A DNA stretch of 64,000 nt, from assembly GCA_964036275.1 (NCBI GenBank), contig OZ038433.1, positions 17,304,257 to 17,368,256 of the forward strand. The letters run 5' to 3'. Both the position numbers and the translations under genes were made by a program. Positions within the stretch are counted from its first letter, which is position 1, and each line of letters starts with the position of its first letter. Positions 37,843-50,707 of the stretch are shown here, in pieces. The DNA comes from Litoditis marina. Taxonomy: Eukaryota > Nematoda > Chromadorea > Rhabditida > Rhabditidae. The notes beneath the pieces are model-generated. The model did no database searches, was not told the DNA's origin, and was given only the letters and a program-made list of their open reading frames with translations.

Positions 37843-40800
37843 ATCGCTCTCCCTACCTTCATAATCTTCTCGAAGAAGAATGACCTGCATCTATCCAGCC
37901 ACCGCCAACAGAGATTGGTCCTATCTCGACATTCTGATATAAATTATTGTACTTTCAAATTTCCGGCAAGAACGCTTCACATCTACGTCCCGCGCTTGAC
38001 AAAGCAGTGGCCGTATTCACCAATATCGCGGGAAGGTCCCGCGCGGGCAGCTCAATTTAGCGTCCCGCGGGACGGTTCTTCCCGCGCCTTCCCGCGGAAC
38101 GAAATTTCGTATTCACCAATGCTCGGGAAGTAACGTCCCGTGGGCCGTCCCGCGGGAAAAAAAATCACTGGCGCGTTTGTGGTGTTTAGGCGGTAAACTC
38201 CGAATTTCAAATCTAAGGCATATTCATTTTGGCGTGAATTGTGCTGGAACAGTGTTTTATGACCTATTTTTCCCGAAATTTCAAAAATAAGTCAAAATGG
38301 AATTTGCAAGTGGAAATAGTGACATGAACAATATGTTTTCCTACACTGAATGATGAATACTTTGTTCTCTAAATCATTTTCTACGCGAGAAAACATCATT
38401 TGAATAAGTTGCATATTTGAATCGTTTCTCGCCGCTTTTTATAGTGAATGGGAAAATTTTCATAGGAACATTGACTTTTCGTCCCCCATTTTCCCGAGTT
38501 TGTATTACTTCTGGGATCGTGAAGTCTGACCCTTCCCCCACCGCCGGGTGAAAATTCAATACCCAAAAAGTAACACAAAGGGTGAAAAGTGAACATTTTC
38601 GGTATCGAAGATCAGCCCCCCCCCCCCACCATTGAAGTTTTGAACAATTCAACATCCCCTCCCCGAAAAAGCGTACAGTTATAGGTCCCTCTAGATAGTT
38701 ACCAAATAAACCCGGTTCTTGTAGAAGTTATGAATCCCCTTAGCCTATAATGTTTAAGATCCCCCGGTCAGTTAGTTAACCGGGGTATCGCACCTATGGT
38801 TGAACTATCACGGGGGAGGGGGAACAACCTGCATTGGGGGATAATAATTCAATTTGCCCCAATTCATTTTAGTACTACTGATCTTCTGAGAAAGTATGCA
38901 GTTTTCGACTGATATCCAGATCAGCTTCTTTTTTTTTCGTTCAGCTATGAAACTGTGATACTTGTATGTAGTGCGTCAGGGCATTTTGCAAAATTTTAAA
39001 AGATGAATTCAACCTCTCAGTTCGAAAACTGAAATTTTACCCTTCAAATTCTTAATTTAGCAATATAAATATTATCTATTCACCGCAACTGCACTTATAA
39101 ACCATATACAGTGATTATAAATAGGATTTGGAGTAGAAAGAAGAATATGAAAACAATCACTATTTCTTGGCAACAAATAGTCGCGGGAAGCTATTTCCCG
39201 CACCTCTTACTTTGAAAAGGTCCGGGACAAAAAAGCCGTCTCGCGGGAAGGTGCGGGAAGCTCAACAATATTGGTGAATACCGATTTTTCGGAAAATCGT
39301 CCCGGGACGGCCCGCACCGTCCCGCGGGAAGGGTCGGGACGCTTTTTTAGCTTCCCGCGACATTGGTGAATACGGCCACAGGTCTATAATGGTGTATGCC
39401 CTCCCATCCCGCTGTAGTTGTAGTTTGACCGCATTGTTTTCGACTGAAGTTTGGGAGTCACATCTCAGCCACGGGGGTGAATAGTTCCAACACCAAATGT
39501 CCAAAATTTTCAAAAAATAAACCGTTCGCGCACAAAATAGGGATTGATTTGGTGCTGGAATGGTTCGCCTAGAGGTGTTGTAACAGTTCACTAAAATATG
39601 CCATATGCGAGATTTCCAAATGGTATCGCAACAGAGTTTGACATTCAACCAGGTTGCTTGCTATTTGTTATCTATCTTCGTTGTAATTTGATCTCAATTC
39701 CCGTCGAAAGGTTTGAATCTAGACCGAAATGTGCATGTAAACTAGTGAAACTACTTCCTGTTCAACCTGTGAACCAACTTGCAAATCAGAAAATACGAAA
39801 CGAACCGTCTTCCTCATTGGTGACCACGACGACTTCCGGTGCAGAAGTGGGCGGACCCACAATTATCGGTTTATTGATTAAATTGGATCCGGGTACGGTA
39901 GCGGGCGCCGACACGTCGCCACACTGATACATCATGTTCATCTTCAGGACGTCGATCTGGAATATGGAAAGTTCATGTGATTTTCACGTGAAGTGACGTT
40001 ACCGACAACTTGTATTCGATTCATTGGCATATAAAGTCTTAGAACATGATCCGAACTAGGCAAACTACACTTGTAAGCCATGAACTACTATTTTCACACG
40101 CATAGGCAATTCAGACAACCATTATACAGGAAAGTTTCAAAAAGATCACTATCGCTACCCACTTATCACGGAATTGTACCGTGAGGCCGTCTCACAGTTA
40201 CGGCTGTCAACTTGGAGGTCAACAATCGTTCACTCAGGTACAATCTACTCAATGATCACAAAACACCTCCCAGCAAACTAATTGAACTTCGATGACTGTA
40301 AATAGCCGGAGCACAGGCTTGTTTACGTCCGAGTGAAAATAGTGTACACCTAGCGCTTTCCGTCCGTGTTCATAAAGTCTGCTGTGTGTGTCCCATGGAC
40401 AGAGATTGAAACAATTGAGCATAGATCAAAGATCAAAGTACAACCTACCGGGCTGAAATCTATGGCGGCTCCGATGACTGACGTCATTTCCGGTCTTTTC
40501 GCGATCATCGTTTCGAAACCGTTCTTGGAGAAGGCCAAACTGTCATAGTGCATTATCGAATAGTAGTCGTAGATCTGAAAAAAAAAACTGGAATAAACAA
40601 ATTAATATTTTTCCAAGTTCAAACTTTTAAGATTAAAATAAAGCGATTCAGAACTGGAGCTAAGGATCAAACTACAAACACCGTCGATTTGAGCAACATC
40701 CCCGTTTCTGCTAGGACGAACTCTATAGCATGGAAAAAAAAACTAAGTTCTAAGTACTGAAATCAAACATATCCTGCCATTCTCAAAGAATCGCTCCTAG

Positions 40801-43800
40801 AATAGCAGGTGAAAAAAATTAAAATCGTTATCAAGGAAAAACTGTTTTGTGTGGCAAATCAAACCAAAAGTTCGTAAAAAAAACTTACCTGTCCATAATA
40901 CGAACTCTCAGTCAGGTCCACCTTTCCGAATTGGTCATACGCATCTGAAACTGGAGGGGTATATTCCTTTTCATCTCGACTGAGACTCCTACAGTATGAC
41001 ACGTAAATGTCCTATATTTGCAAGACACTCATTTTATGAACTCCAACGTTTACAATGAAAAATGTGATTCGCTCAATCGTTTCTTATAACGAAAACCTCA
41101 GAAAGACTTACTGTCGCAAATATATTTTGTTGAAATAAACAAATGTGGGTTCAAAGTTCAACTGTTGTCTACAAACCTCTATCTATGTTGTGCCAGAGTA
41201 TGCTGATGTGTTGGTCTCTGTCCCATCTTTCGTGTTCGTGGTAGAACCCAACCGAGTGCATCAGTTCGTGAATTGCAGTGTCGTACTGGAAAAGAGTGAT
41301 TCTCGGGCTAATTTTTGTAATATAACAAACATTCCTTCAAAGTGCGGTTCTCGTTATGTAAATCATATCCAATGAAACAGCATATAGGAATTGTTGCACG
41401 TTTACACGTTTTTGGACGTTCTTCTCTACGGATTTTGTTCAGTACACTCTACATTCGATTCGTAGTATGCATTTCAAGACCTACATTACCGATAACGTTG
41501 CAATGTGGGAAAAACACAACTATTCCACCTTATTCGGAAAAAATTGAAACCTTAAACTAGTGAAATCAAAAAAATGTAAAGACACCGACTATAACATTCC
41601 GGTACCACCTTTTGGAAGTATCAAGAAAAATACATATCTTGTGGCACAATATGAAAATATATAGAAAGTAAGTAAGGTCGAAAGACTGAACATGAAAAAA
41701 TAGTTAGAAAATATTATACCTGTAAGCAGCCATCGTCCAACGATAACTCCTGTCTGCCTCCCGCCCTACCAACGTCCGAGAAACAGCTGGAAGGAAGAGG
41801 GTACATAGGGTTCGCTTTCCCAATGCTAGCCTCAACGGTGTATTCCACTTTTTTGTAGTTTGATCCCGTTTCCACTGTTTTCGTATGTTAAAGGAGACCG
41901 GAGAGCAACATGGTTTCTCGTAAAGCTGCTGTATCCTACCTTTGATTGAACGCATCATGTGATTGTCACATGGACTGATAAAACTAACATACGAGTTATT
42001 CATGCTCTCTGATCTCGATCATTTGAATGCAGCCCGAAACAGAACTTCTGCTCAAGTTGTGTTCCGGTCTCCTTTAACCCGTTATTTCGAATTTTCAAAT
42101 GTTGTGCACAGAAAGCAGAAAAAAATCTCAGTGGGAATGAAAGGAGCGATCTATACATACGGCCTCAAACACATTCACGTACCCATCAATTTTCCCAATG
42201 TACAAATAGTCATTGTCAAATGTAGAACGCGGCTCGAATCGAATACAAGTTCGTTTGTGATACTCCTGAAAAAAAGTTATATTAGAGAAACTGAAAAAAA
42301 TTGGTCACGTGCCTTGAAACGAGAATAAACATGGGAAAATTAACTATAACATGCAAACATTCAAAATCCATCGTGAAATTATTGTACATGGTTCAAATGA
42401 ATCTGATCAATTAAACTCAATTTTATAAATTATATGGTTCAATGAGTGAGATAATTCATCTAAGATAGTTTTGATAGTTTTGAGTGGCTACAAATGCAAA
42501 TGATTGTGAGAAGAATACCTTGTGGGCTCTAACACTACGCTTTACATCTCTCTTTTCACATTTCACAAGCAATATTCTTCTAATCTTAAATTTCAAGGAA
42601 AACACGAAATTGATCTACCTGAAAACTCCTGGCGAGCACCGCGCGTTCCCTCTCGTTGTATTGGTTACTTATAACATAGGGAATGCGACCGTTCGGCCAC
42701 TTTCGGATACCCGTTATAACTCCGTTGCGACGGGCTCCCTCGCGGTTCGTTTTCTAAAAATAAGAAAGTTAATTTTTTTCTTGTATCGATAACAATAATA
42801 GGAAAATTCTCTGTTTTGTGTAGTTTGATCTCGGATTTCACAGCTTACAAAGTTAGACCGGAAAGCAACGAGGTTGAACTGCAGTCACTGTGGCGTAGGG
42901 CAACATTCACTGAATAGACTTGATTAGGAAAGAGCGAACCTTATATAACTCAATTACAATATTAATAACAAGAGACGGTCACACAATTTACACTACCTAC
43001 AGTTGAAGGATTTTTGAGGACGTGAGCGGATATATAATTTATTAATTTGTTCCACCCACTTATAACCCTCTACAGTAATATGCTCAAACTTCTAGGTCAA
43101 AGTTTTGTAGTTTGATGTTTTTGGAATGACTTCAAATTGAGCTATTGTGTTTTCTATCTTTTCTACTACGAACTCTGGAAGTTTGAAACCAAAGGAATGA
43201 ATAGTTCATCATAAAAAGCCTCTTGAATATTTGACGAATTACTGTAGAAGGACATCGATTGGTGAAACAGACTATAGGCAGGTTCACTCTCTTGATGTAG
43301 TTTGATTTATGTTGCCTTGGGTTTGAAAGTTCTAGTGTGTCTGACAGATCTAATATAGTATTCGTTCACGGCAACTACAGCGGTGTGATAATTTCACACT
43401 ATAACAACAAGGAAAAGGAAACCAGGCAAGGACGAGCGATATTACCAGCTCGTGCGCTCCGCCATGAAGATACTGCACCGAGCGGAATCGAAACATGGTG
43501 TTTTTAGTGTTAGCGCGCACTCAACCAGTCAACTAGATGTGGTCAACACAAAGAAAAGAAGAAAATAAGAATGCTTCTGAAAAGTAAGGACACATAACTT
43601 TTGCGGGCAGATCTGGTCAATTTCTTCAATCTGATCTGTTTGTACTTTGATTCCTTTGAAATTTTCAGTGTGAAAGACCAAGCAACAACTCAGATTTGGC
43701 CTCTCGCCATGAACAATTCCCATACAAGAATGAACTTAACTTGGTCGATTTAGATAGAGAGAAGTACTATTTTTCCGCTTCCCCTCCCTCATTTGCGATA

Positions 43801-46800
43801 ACAATTGCATTGATAAACATAACTGGTCCATGATGTAACAGGGGTTTCTACTCTCGCGCGATTAGTAGATTATACTCATACGCAACCATAATCAACAGAA
43901 AAAGAGAGCGAAAACAGAAAATCTGACTGGTTTCGGGATTTTCGTCTGTATTACGAAAGTAATCAATCGAGAGTTTGGTTACAATGATATCACAGAAAAA
44001 TTTGAACCTTAGCCCATTTGTTGCGCTCAAAACCCGATAAAAAACGTTTTTTTCCCTAAACATCAGTTCTATAAATATCTCAAATTATGGTCTATAAATT
44101 TCTCAAATTATAATTGTCACTGATAATCAGAAACATCTACAAAGTTTAAGTGAAATTTATAGTTTTGAAATTAGTTTAACCCGTGTTTCGCACATTACAG
44201 AAAAATTCGCACATTACAAAAAAAACAAAAAATTTGCATTGGGCGGTGGGAGGAAATGATTAGGAAAACATTAATTGGCTTTTCTTCAATAAAATTTTTC
44301 CCGTTGACGTAGTAAAAAATAAATTATATTAAGCTGGTTTTTTTCAATTATAATTAAATCACCCAGATTTTGGATCCCCATTTTTTTATTTACAGAACAA
44401 TTAGCTTATACTATGAATATCGATTTTTCACCAAAATCAACATATTGTGCTTGAAGTAAACAGGTTTTGCCTGTAACGGTACTAAACAACAATATTACGT
44501 GGTAGTCGCCAGTCCGTGAAATTGCCATGGGATTTGGACAGAGGTTTATACTTTCCCTTTGGAATAGTCAGAAACAGATGAAAATAGGCGAATATGATCT
44601 AATTTCCAGTCTGTTTTCTCGAGAAACTACAATAGTTGAGTGGTTTTTCACTCGAGAAGGCACGTGAAAACGAAAAATCTCGAAAAAGACGATGTCAAAA
44701 CCAAACATAACGATTGAGAAAAGGTCAAAAGTCACATAATTACGTTGGGTTCGAAGAAATGTTGGGTAGAATAGGATTTAGGGTAGTGAAACTATGAAAT
44801 TTAACTTTCTTTTCGCGTCTGCCTTGATGCTAACACAATCAATACACATGATTTGTACGGTTCAAGATAAATCTGTAAGGTTTTTGATTAGCACGAGGAA
44901 TGACCAACTATCTTCGAAACGTTGACTAATAAAAATAGCGAAAAAAGTAAGCAAAAATGAAAACCAACCAATTTCCAAGCGGCCTTCCCCCTGATATCTC
45001 CTTTTTGCCAGACTTGATGAGAAAGAATCCGGGCTGCCGGAACACTGTCGTTCAGTAACAAATTAGCATTACGGAAATCCTCCTCGGAAAGACTGGAAAC
45101 GTCGTCTGGAAAATATCGATTTTCCGTGGAAACTCAAACACACATGAAAATATTCACTATAGTTCTACTATTTATATAGAAGTTGTGTCAAAACTGGTAC
45201 ACATGAGATAGCAGAACGAAAATAAAGACTGAAAGAAAGACTATATTTTGTCAGTATTTGTTTGTTCGTTTTTTTGTTCCCCACGTTACGTAATATACAC
45301 GTTCGAACGGGACTCAAACGTGATTCACTACTTATGTATTCCGGTTTCCCCGTTTTCATGTAGTACGGAGGTGTCTCTCAGCAGCTCTTGTTTGATCTGT
45401 GATTTATCTGCCGGACCGGCGGGTTTGTTTACATTTTCTTCCGGCACTTTGCCGCTTCCGGAAACAAACCAAACATCAGCAATAGATTCATTAAATACCT
45501 TGCCATTTCAGAAATGTTCTAGAACTAAGTGTTATTTTCCACTACGAAAAATACAACGCTTTTTATTGTCAAATTTAGTCTTCGGTCTGGAACAGAAAAA
45601 AAAACGAAAAAAGGTCATATAGAATCTTTTCTCATCCCTACTGACACTCCTACAATAATATTTCGAAACTTTCAACAGGTCCGTCCGTACACGTATTGCT
45701 CCTTGCAAAAAGTGTTCGTGAAATTTTTGGCAAATACTCTGAAAAACCTTTGCAACTTAAAATACCGGACTCGTCAATTTTGTAACTTAAAATACCGGGC
45801 TCGCTCGATTTGTAACTAAAAATACCGGAGTCAGCCAGACGGCTTGGCGCACGCAGTATGCGCCAGCAGAAAAGATGGACGCAAATATCGACACCGTTGC
45901 GAATTTCTTCGAAATATTTCAAAGTGTTCGGACTTTTCTTTGTTTAAATTTGTTTTGTAACTGTATATAGTTTATTTAAATGATTAAAAGTTTGTTTTGA
46001 ACAGCCTAGAAGGTAGTTTCGTTGACCCAAATGTTCTAAAGTCTTGAATTCTGGTTTTTATTTTTGAAACGTGTTTTTGTCCGAAAATTTTCTATTCAAG
46101 AGTGTTATGTTAACTTTATGTCATTTTTATCAAACGTTTCCAGTTGTTCTAATATAATATTCCTCTTGCTCATGTGTGGTGCCTGGCTGAAGAAAGTTTA
46201 AATTTGCAGAAAATCTATACCGACATATTTGAAGGTGAGTCAAATTATTTTCCCTATAAAGAAATCATGTTCACACTCAGTTTCATGTTCGTTTTGACAT
46301 TCTGAAAAAAGTGGTTCCTGTTTTTTTCTGTTTATTCTTATGGGTTGGTTCTGGGAGCAAAGTAAAGAGGCTTACCAATTAACTTGTTCACTTCATTTGA
46401 AGACGACTCCAACTCATAGTTCACATTCACAGATTAGTATTATGGCTCAAACTTATAAAGTTCGACATGGTAAATTAATAACCAGTTCAGTTTGACCCCA
46501 TCACTGTTTAGAGTGTTTAGGAACATACCAGTTTTCTAATTAAGAACCAATATGACTTCAACTTGAATAATTTGTAATGTGTTTTTTCTTGAACAAAAAG
46601 ACATTCGTGTAACTGTTTTAAGCCCTTCCCCTTTTCCAGCTGTACTTTTTCTTGAAAACGGACCCCCTTTTCGCTTTTATCGAGAGATTTCTGTACTTTG
46701 AAAGCAAAATCATACATTTTATTCAAATTCAGTGGAAGAACGAGTTTAGTTTCGTAATAATGAGAACACCTCGCAGGTTGTTATGTTATACAAAATGTTT

Positions 46801-49800
46801 TTCAGTCCGAAATATTATGCTTGTATTTCTTTTACTACGATGTGTATATTGTGAGTGCTTCGACATCGACGTTTTTGATTCAAGAAGTTCAGGTATGTTA
46901 CTACAACTTTGAATCATGTTGTTACTGTTCACGAACATTCGGTTCGAAGTTACTTTCTTCCGGTGAATTTCTTTGCGGACTCAATTAGCAAACAAGGTGG
47001 TTCGTGGGTTCGTGCCAGCTCGAATCCAGACTGTTTTTTTTTCGCTTCCTTTTAGAAAAACGGGCTCCGTTTTCGGATAACTTCCAAATATTTATCTGTT
47101 TTCGATAGAAGAACATCGATTTGTTCATTAAATTTGACAACCACATGTCTTTTAAAGATTATTCCTCCTAATTTGGCAGTCGAACTCACTTGTGTGAGCT
47201 ATTGAAAATGAAGAAAGTAATTTACATGAAAGTAGTGATTTGGACTTTTTCTATAAAAATTTGAAAATACCTGTTTTGGATTGAAGATTTTGTTTTGACA
47301 GATTACGACAATGAAGTTTTCTTCAAAGTGATCGATTTTGATGGAAAATGTTATGAATTTCAGGTAGATTGGCTATAACCTTCAAATCGTAGACTTGTAG
47401 TGCATGATGCATTTATACTTACTCATTGGTTCGAGTCAGAAGAACTAAACCTGATTCAGGTTTGTTCCTTTTTCTTTTCTTTCCGTTTTCTCGATTAGAA
47501 AGGAGTAGCAATCAAGTGGTTGTTGCCAATAGCCTACAGTATAACTGTATATGTCTGCATCTGATAACTTGGGTTTTCGTCACGAGATATCATAGATGGG
47601 ATGCCACGGTCCGCTGACCGAAGGACCCTTAACTACTTGACAGACTGGACGAAAGGGGACCTATAACTATTCAATAATATACCTATTTTTGTCTCTGTGG
47701 CGCCACTGAATTGAGGAGAGACCCATAACTTTTCGTGTTTTTCCGCAGGAGGGATCATTAAAAGTAACACACGGCTGAAATAGTTGCCGTAAAAGATTAT
47801 TATTATTATTAACTCTTCAGACCCGTAACCAGGACCATCCCACATATGCGAGATATTGACGAGCTTAAGCTAAACATTTCTAGTTTCAGAACAAAGCCGT
47901 CAAAATGGTCACGAAACTTTATGTACATTCTTGTTTTCAGGGTGGACATTAAAGCTATCTCGACAACAACTCGCGGTATGGTATTGATGTCATCATATGT
48001 TCTACTAATTGCTGTGTTTTTTCATCAATCGATTGCTTTTGCTTCGTTACATTTTCTCTCAGATGTAAGTTATTGAATATTCTCGATTTTAAAGGATATA
48101 GTCTCTTTACTAACTGTTAACATTGTAAAATACTGTTATATAACAAAACCATGCTCTCAACCGTTGCTACGGGAATGTTTTCTTTAGTTTGTATTGAATT
48201 TTAACGGGTTTTAAATTTTATTAACTGTTCTGCAATTGTTGTTATTGTTTACTGACCGTGTTCTAGGTCTTCTTTCTTTCTTTCACTTCTAAGTAAGTAC
48301 TGCTTTCATAACTTTATGTTTGAAGATTCTTTGTTTTTATCTTGTGTATAGTATTAGTATAGCGGTTTTTTTGTTTCCATATATTCTTACATTGAATAAA
48401 TATATATTTCTGAAATGTGTTGTTTTATTTTCTGAAAAAAGTTTTGGGAGAATGATTTTTGGTTTGCACGGAATTTTCACTTGCAGCTGACCCCGGTATT
48501 TTAAGTTACAACAGGCACCCGGCGCGCGCCAGCCAAATTCTCCTGTACAGCTTAAAATACCGGAGAAAATGCAGGCTTAAATACTGGTGTCGAATTAGCC
48601 TGCATTTTCTCCGGTATTTTAAGTTACAAGCGTTTTCACAGCATTAGAGTTTGAGTTATATTACAGGTAATGGAACGGTAATAGTATAGTCTGTTTCACG
48701 AATGGATGTACACCTACAGTAATCCGTCAATTATTCAAGGGGGTGTTTTCTAATGAAAAAGTCAATACTTTGGTTTCAAATTTCCAGAGTTAGTAGTAGT
48801 AAACATGCAGAAGACATATATCAACATTTTGAGGAGTTCTGAACACGCTAATATACCAAACTTTGACCTGGAAGAGGTAGCAGATTACTGTAGAGGGTTC
48901 TAAGTGGGTGGAACAAACTATAGCTCATTTTAGCTTTGGAAGAAGTAATCGGAAGAACTTGCAAACGTGAGAAACACCTGCTCTGTCACGTGTTTCACGT
49001 GATTCATTCGATGATAAAGATGTGTTCATAAACTGACCGTTCAGAGGACGTAGAAAATCGTCGTCCGTCAGGAATTCCTGATCGGAAATGTCAACCACGG
49101 AAGCAGTTGCTGAAAAACGGAAGATTTAAAGGGCTATTTGTGAACAGTGATCACATATTCTATTTCCATGACCTTCATGTTGTGAAAATTTCAAGATTTA
49201 TTTCGTGAAACCGTTTTGAATGAAGGTTCCTTGGCTGGCTTACAGATTTCTTATCTTCGCGTATTTGCATAAGCAGTAATTCATGATTCTGAGTTGAGGC
49301 ATGTATACGATCGTTATGTATGTAAGTTGAGTGAGTAGAAGTTAGAACGTGTAACTGAGTAGTACTAATCCCTCTTTCGTTACCGTTGAAAGCATTCACA
49401 GCTCCTGTTTAGACTTCATACGACATAAGAGCTAAAGGGATGATTGTCCATTGTCGGTCTGACATTTTGTTTGTAGTTTGGGGTCAATCAGACTACAAAC
49501 TTCAAACTACAAAGCATGTACTCATATGTAGCACAACTGGTGCACTCTTTCACTCCCCGCTAGATAGTTAGTAACGTGATCACACAATCCATGAACGTTC
49601 GAAAATAGCAGTATAGCTTCATTTTTCATATTTATACAATTCCCGATCTTTCTTCACTGTTTAATGATTAATCACGCTTGTTGCAGTTTGTTCCCGTTGC
49701 TTCTCGATCAAAATTCGTGAAATTACCGAAAAACAGAGGAAAACGTAAATTTCGACAATCCCTTCAGAAAATTCAAAATTCTTCAATTGCTTCCAGTTGA

Positions 49801-50707
49801 ATATTGAATACAAAGTACACATTTCTATCTCACTTATCTTTCGTTTTTGTAGTTTTTTCCGTGGATAGAAACAGATGTCTGCTTAATTAAGCCAAGGTTA
49901 GAATCTATTTCCATCACTACAATTCTGCTGTGTTCGTAATGTCCAACCATGAGCTAGTGTGTCTGTATCCCTTGCTGTACACTCAGCTGATTCAACACAG
50001 CAATTCCCAAACAAAGACCACCGTTTCACGCGCGTCCACGTAGTTTAGTCGAAATATGACTAATTGAGGTTGGTTATGGTGAATAAAATGTCTACACTAA
50101 CAGTAGGAAGAGACCAAGTAATTATTGTAGTTTGGTTTCGATGAAGGCAAAAGAGTTTCAATTCAAGCCAAAGTCAACGGGATCGAACTACAAAAATGTG
50201 TAGGAAAATCTCCACCGAATAGATTTGCTATTGATCAAACTCTCAACTGTGAGTAACGTATACTATAGGAACCACTTCTATTGTACTTGATGTTTTTTTC
50301 ATGCAGATTTTTCCGTGGATAGAAAAAGATGTCTGCTTAATGTCTTAAAAAGATGTCTTACGTTGATTTGCTGGCCTGCTCGAAATAAATGGTGAATGAA
50401 GCTGAAAACGACTACTACTTAAAACGTACAGACGTATGAACGGAAAATGAACCAGTACAACGACTATACCTATATACTTCCCTGATATCTACAGGGAACT
50501 ATCATATCTGAGTTCTAGTTTGGTATGTGAACTACACACATCGTAATTTACGAATGACGACCTTGATAAACGGGGGTCAAACTACAAACCCGGCAGACCA
50601 ACAAGTACCGTTTTCGGTACAGGCTTGAATGAAGTTTTGACAAAAGTCGAGAACTCACCACACAAACATTGTAATAAGATAGATGTCGCGATTAAATGAT
50701 AGTTCAT
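37549..50707 (-). CDS. Astacin zinc metalloprotease with C-terminal ShKT domain (12 exons, 384 aa)
   Basis: Secreted M12A endopeptidase of the nematode NAS type. Exons (minus): 50707-50659, 49109-49038, 45105-44969, 42753-42619, 42265-42183, 41786-41720, 41285-41177, 40944-40889, 40574-40449, 39956-39806, 37933-37857, 37641-37549; all phases agree and no stop interrupts. MNYHLIATSILLQCLC is a signal peptide. A propeptide with GDI (Asp77, likely aspartate switch) precedes the mature domain starting near RNGVITGIRKWPNG. The zinc site HELMHSVGFYHEHERWD has His187, Glu188, His191 and His197; the Met-turn is SIMHY (Met244, Tyr246). CFSDVGRAGG is the usual astacin disulfide segment. A linker leads to a six-cysteine ShKT domain, Cys330-Cys364 (CRDR...CSLSCGYC), split by an intron. 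One ShKT and no CUB domain fits C. elegans NAS subgroup II; the orthologue is not assigned. Introns 2 and 10 host mobile elements, and intron 2 a nested gene. Confidence 0.95.
38008..39378. mobile_element. 1.37-kb element with TGGCCGTATTCACCAAT ends and CAG target duplication
   Basis: The ends TGGCCGTATTCACCAAT and ATTGGTGAATACGGCCA are inverted, followed by GC-rich TCGCGGGAAG repeats over about 130 bases on each side. A 3-bp CAG flanks both ends. It lies in astacin intron 10, 75 bases from the first ShKT exon. The interior carries a C-run segment (38462-38640) related to 33080-33420. No transposase is seen. Confidence 0.85.
43041..43276 (-). mobile_element. 240-bp MITE, ATAGTYTGTTYCAC family, copy 2 (inverted)
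   Basis: This is the minus-orientation copy: TTTGTTCCACCCACTTATAA at the left and GGTGAAACAGACTATA at the right. It lies in the astacin intron between exons 3 and 4. Confidence 0.7.
43470..43545 (-). tRNA. tRNA-like fragment
   Basis: On the minus strand, TGGTTGAGTGCGCGC resembles an A-box and GTTTCGATTCCGCTCGG a B-box. The stems do not close well. It is probably a tRNA-derived relic in an astacin intron. Confidence 0.3.
45755..45830 (+). repeat. Left cluster of AACTTAAAATACCGG motifs
   Basis: Three direct copies of AACTTAAAATACCGG (the last degenerate) lie here. Inverted copies lie at 48492-48625. The pair brackets the nested candidate gene and could mark the ends of a 2.9-kb element. Confidence 0.7.
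46760..47952 (+). CDS. Candidate small secreted protein gene nested in astacin intron 2 (3 exons, 85 aa)
   Basis: I do not recognise the family. Exons 46760-46892, 47302-47363 and 47890-47952 have canonical borders (gtatgt, TTGACAG, gtagat, TTTCAG) and consistent phases, ending in TAA. The N-terminal part is basic then strongly hydrophobic (NIMLVFLLLRCVYC), like a signal peptide with a long n-region; the rest is short, acidic then basic (DYDNEVFFKVIDFDGKCYEF), with a few cysteines. An acceptor at about 46732 lies just before the ATG, and a small putative 5' exon (46210-46233) has good borders. AATAAA follows at 48395. It runs opposite to the host astacin gene, between clusters of AACTTAAAATACCGG repeats, so it might belong to a mobile element. 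The evidence is splice logic only; chance is possible. Confidence 0.42.
48395..48400 (+). terminator. AATAAA polyadenylation signal
   Basis: AATAAA followed by TATATATTTCTG and a T/G-rich stretch lies 443 bases after the stop of the nested candidate gene, on the same strand. Confidence 0.35.
48492..48625. repeat. Right cluster of AACTTAAAATACCGG motifs with a perfect hairpin
   Basis: It contains inverted copies of the motif at 45755-45830. Bases about 48548-48573 and 48597-48622 form a perfect stem (CTTAAAATACCGGAGAAAAT and its complement, continuing to CAGGCT), with a loop of about 20 bases. Confidence 0.85.
48685..48922 (+). mobile_element. 240-bp MITE, ATAGTYTGTTYCAC family, copy 3
   Basis: It begins TATAGTCTGTTTCACG and ends GTGGAACAAACTATA, giving a clear inverted repeat with TA borders. 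It lies in astacin intron 2, just upstream of exon 2. Confidence 0.78.

Noticed and set aside
41720..41786. Apparent frameshift in astacin exon 6
   Set aside because: On careful recount the exon is 67 bases and reads in one frame through GRAGGRQELSLDDGCLQ; the gene is intact.
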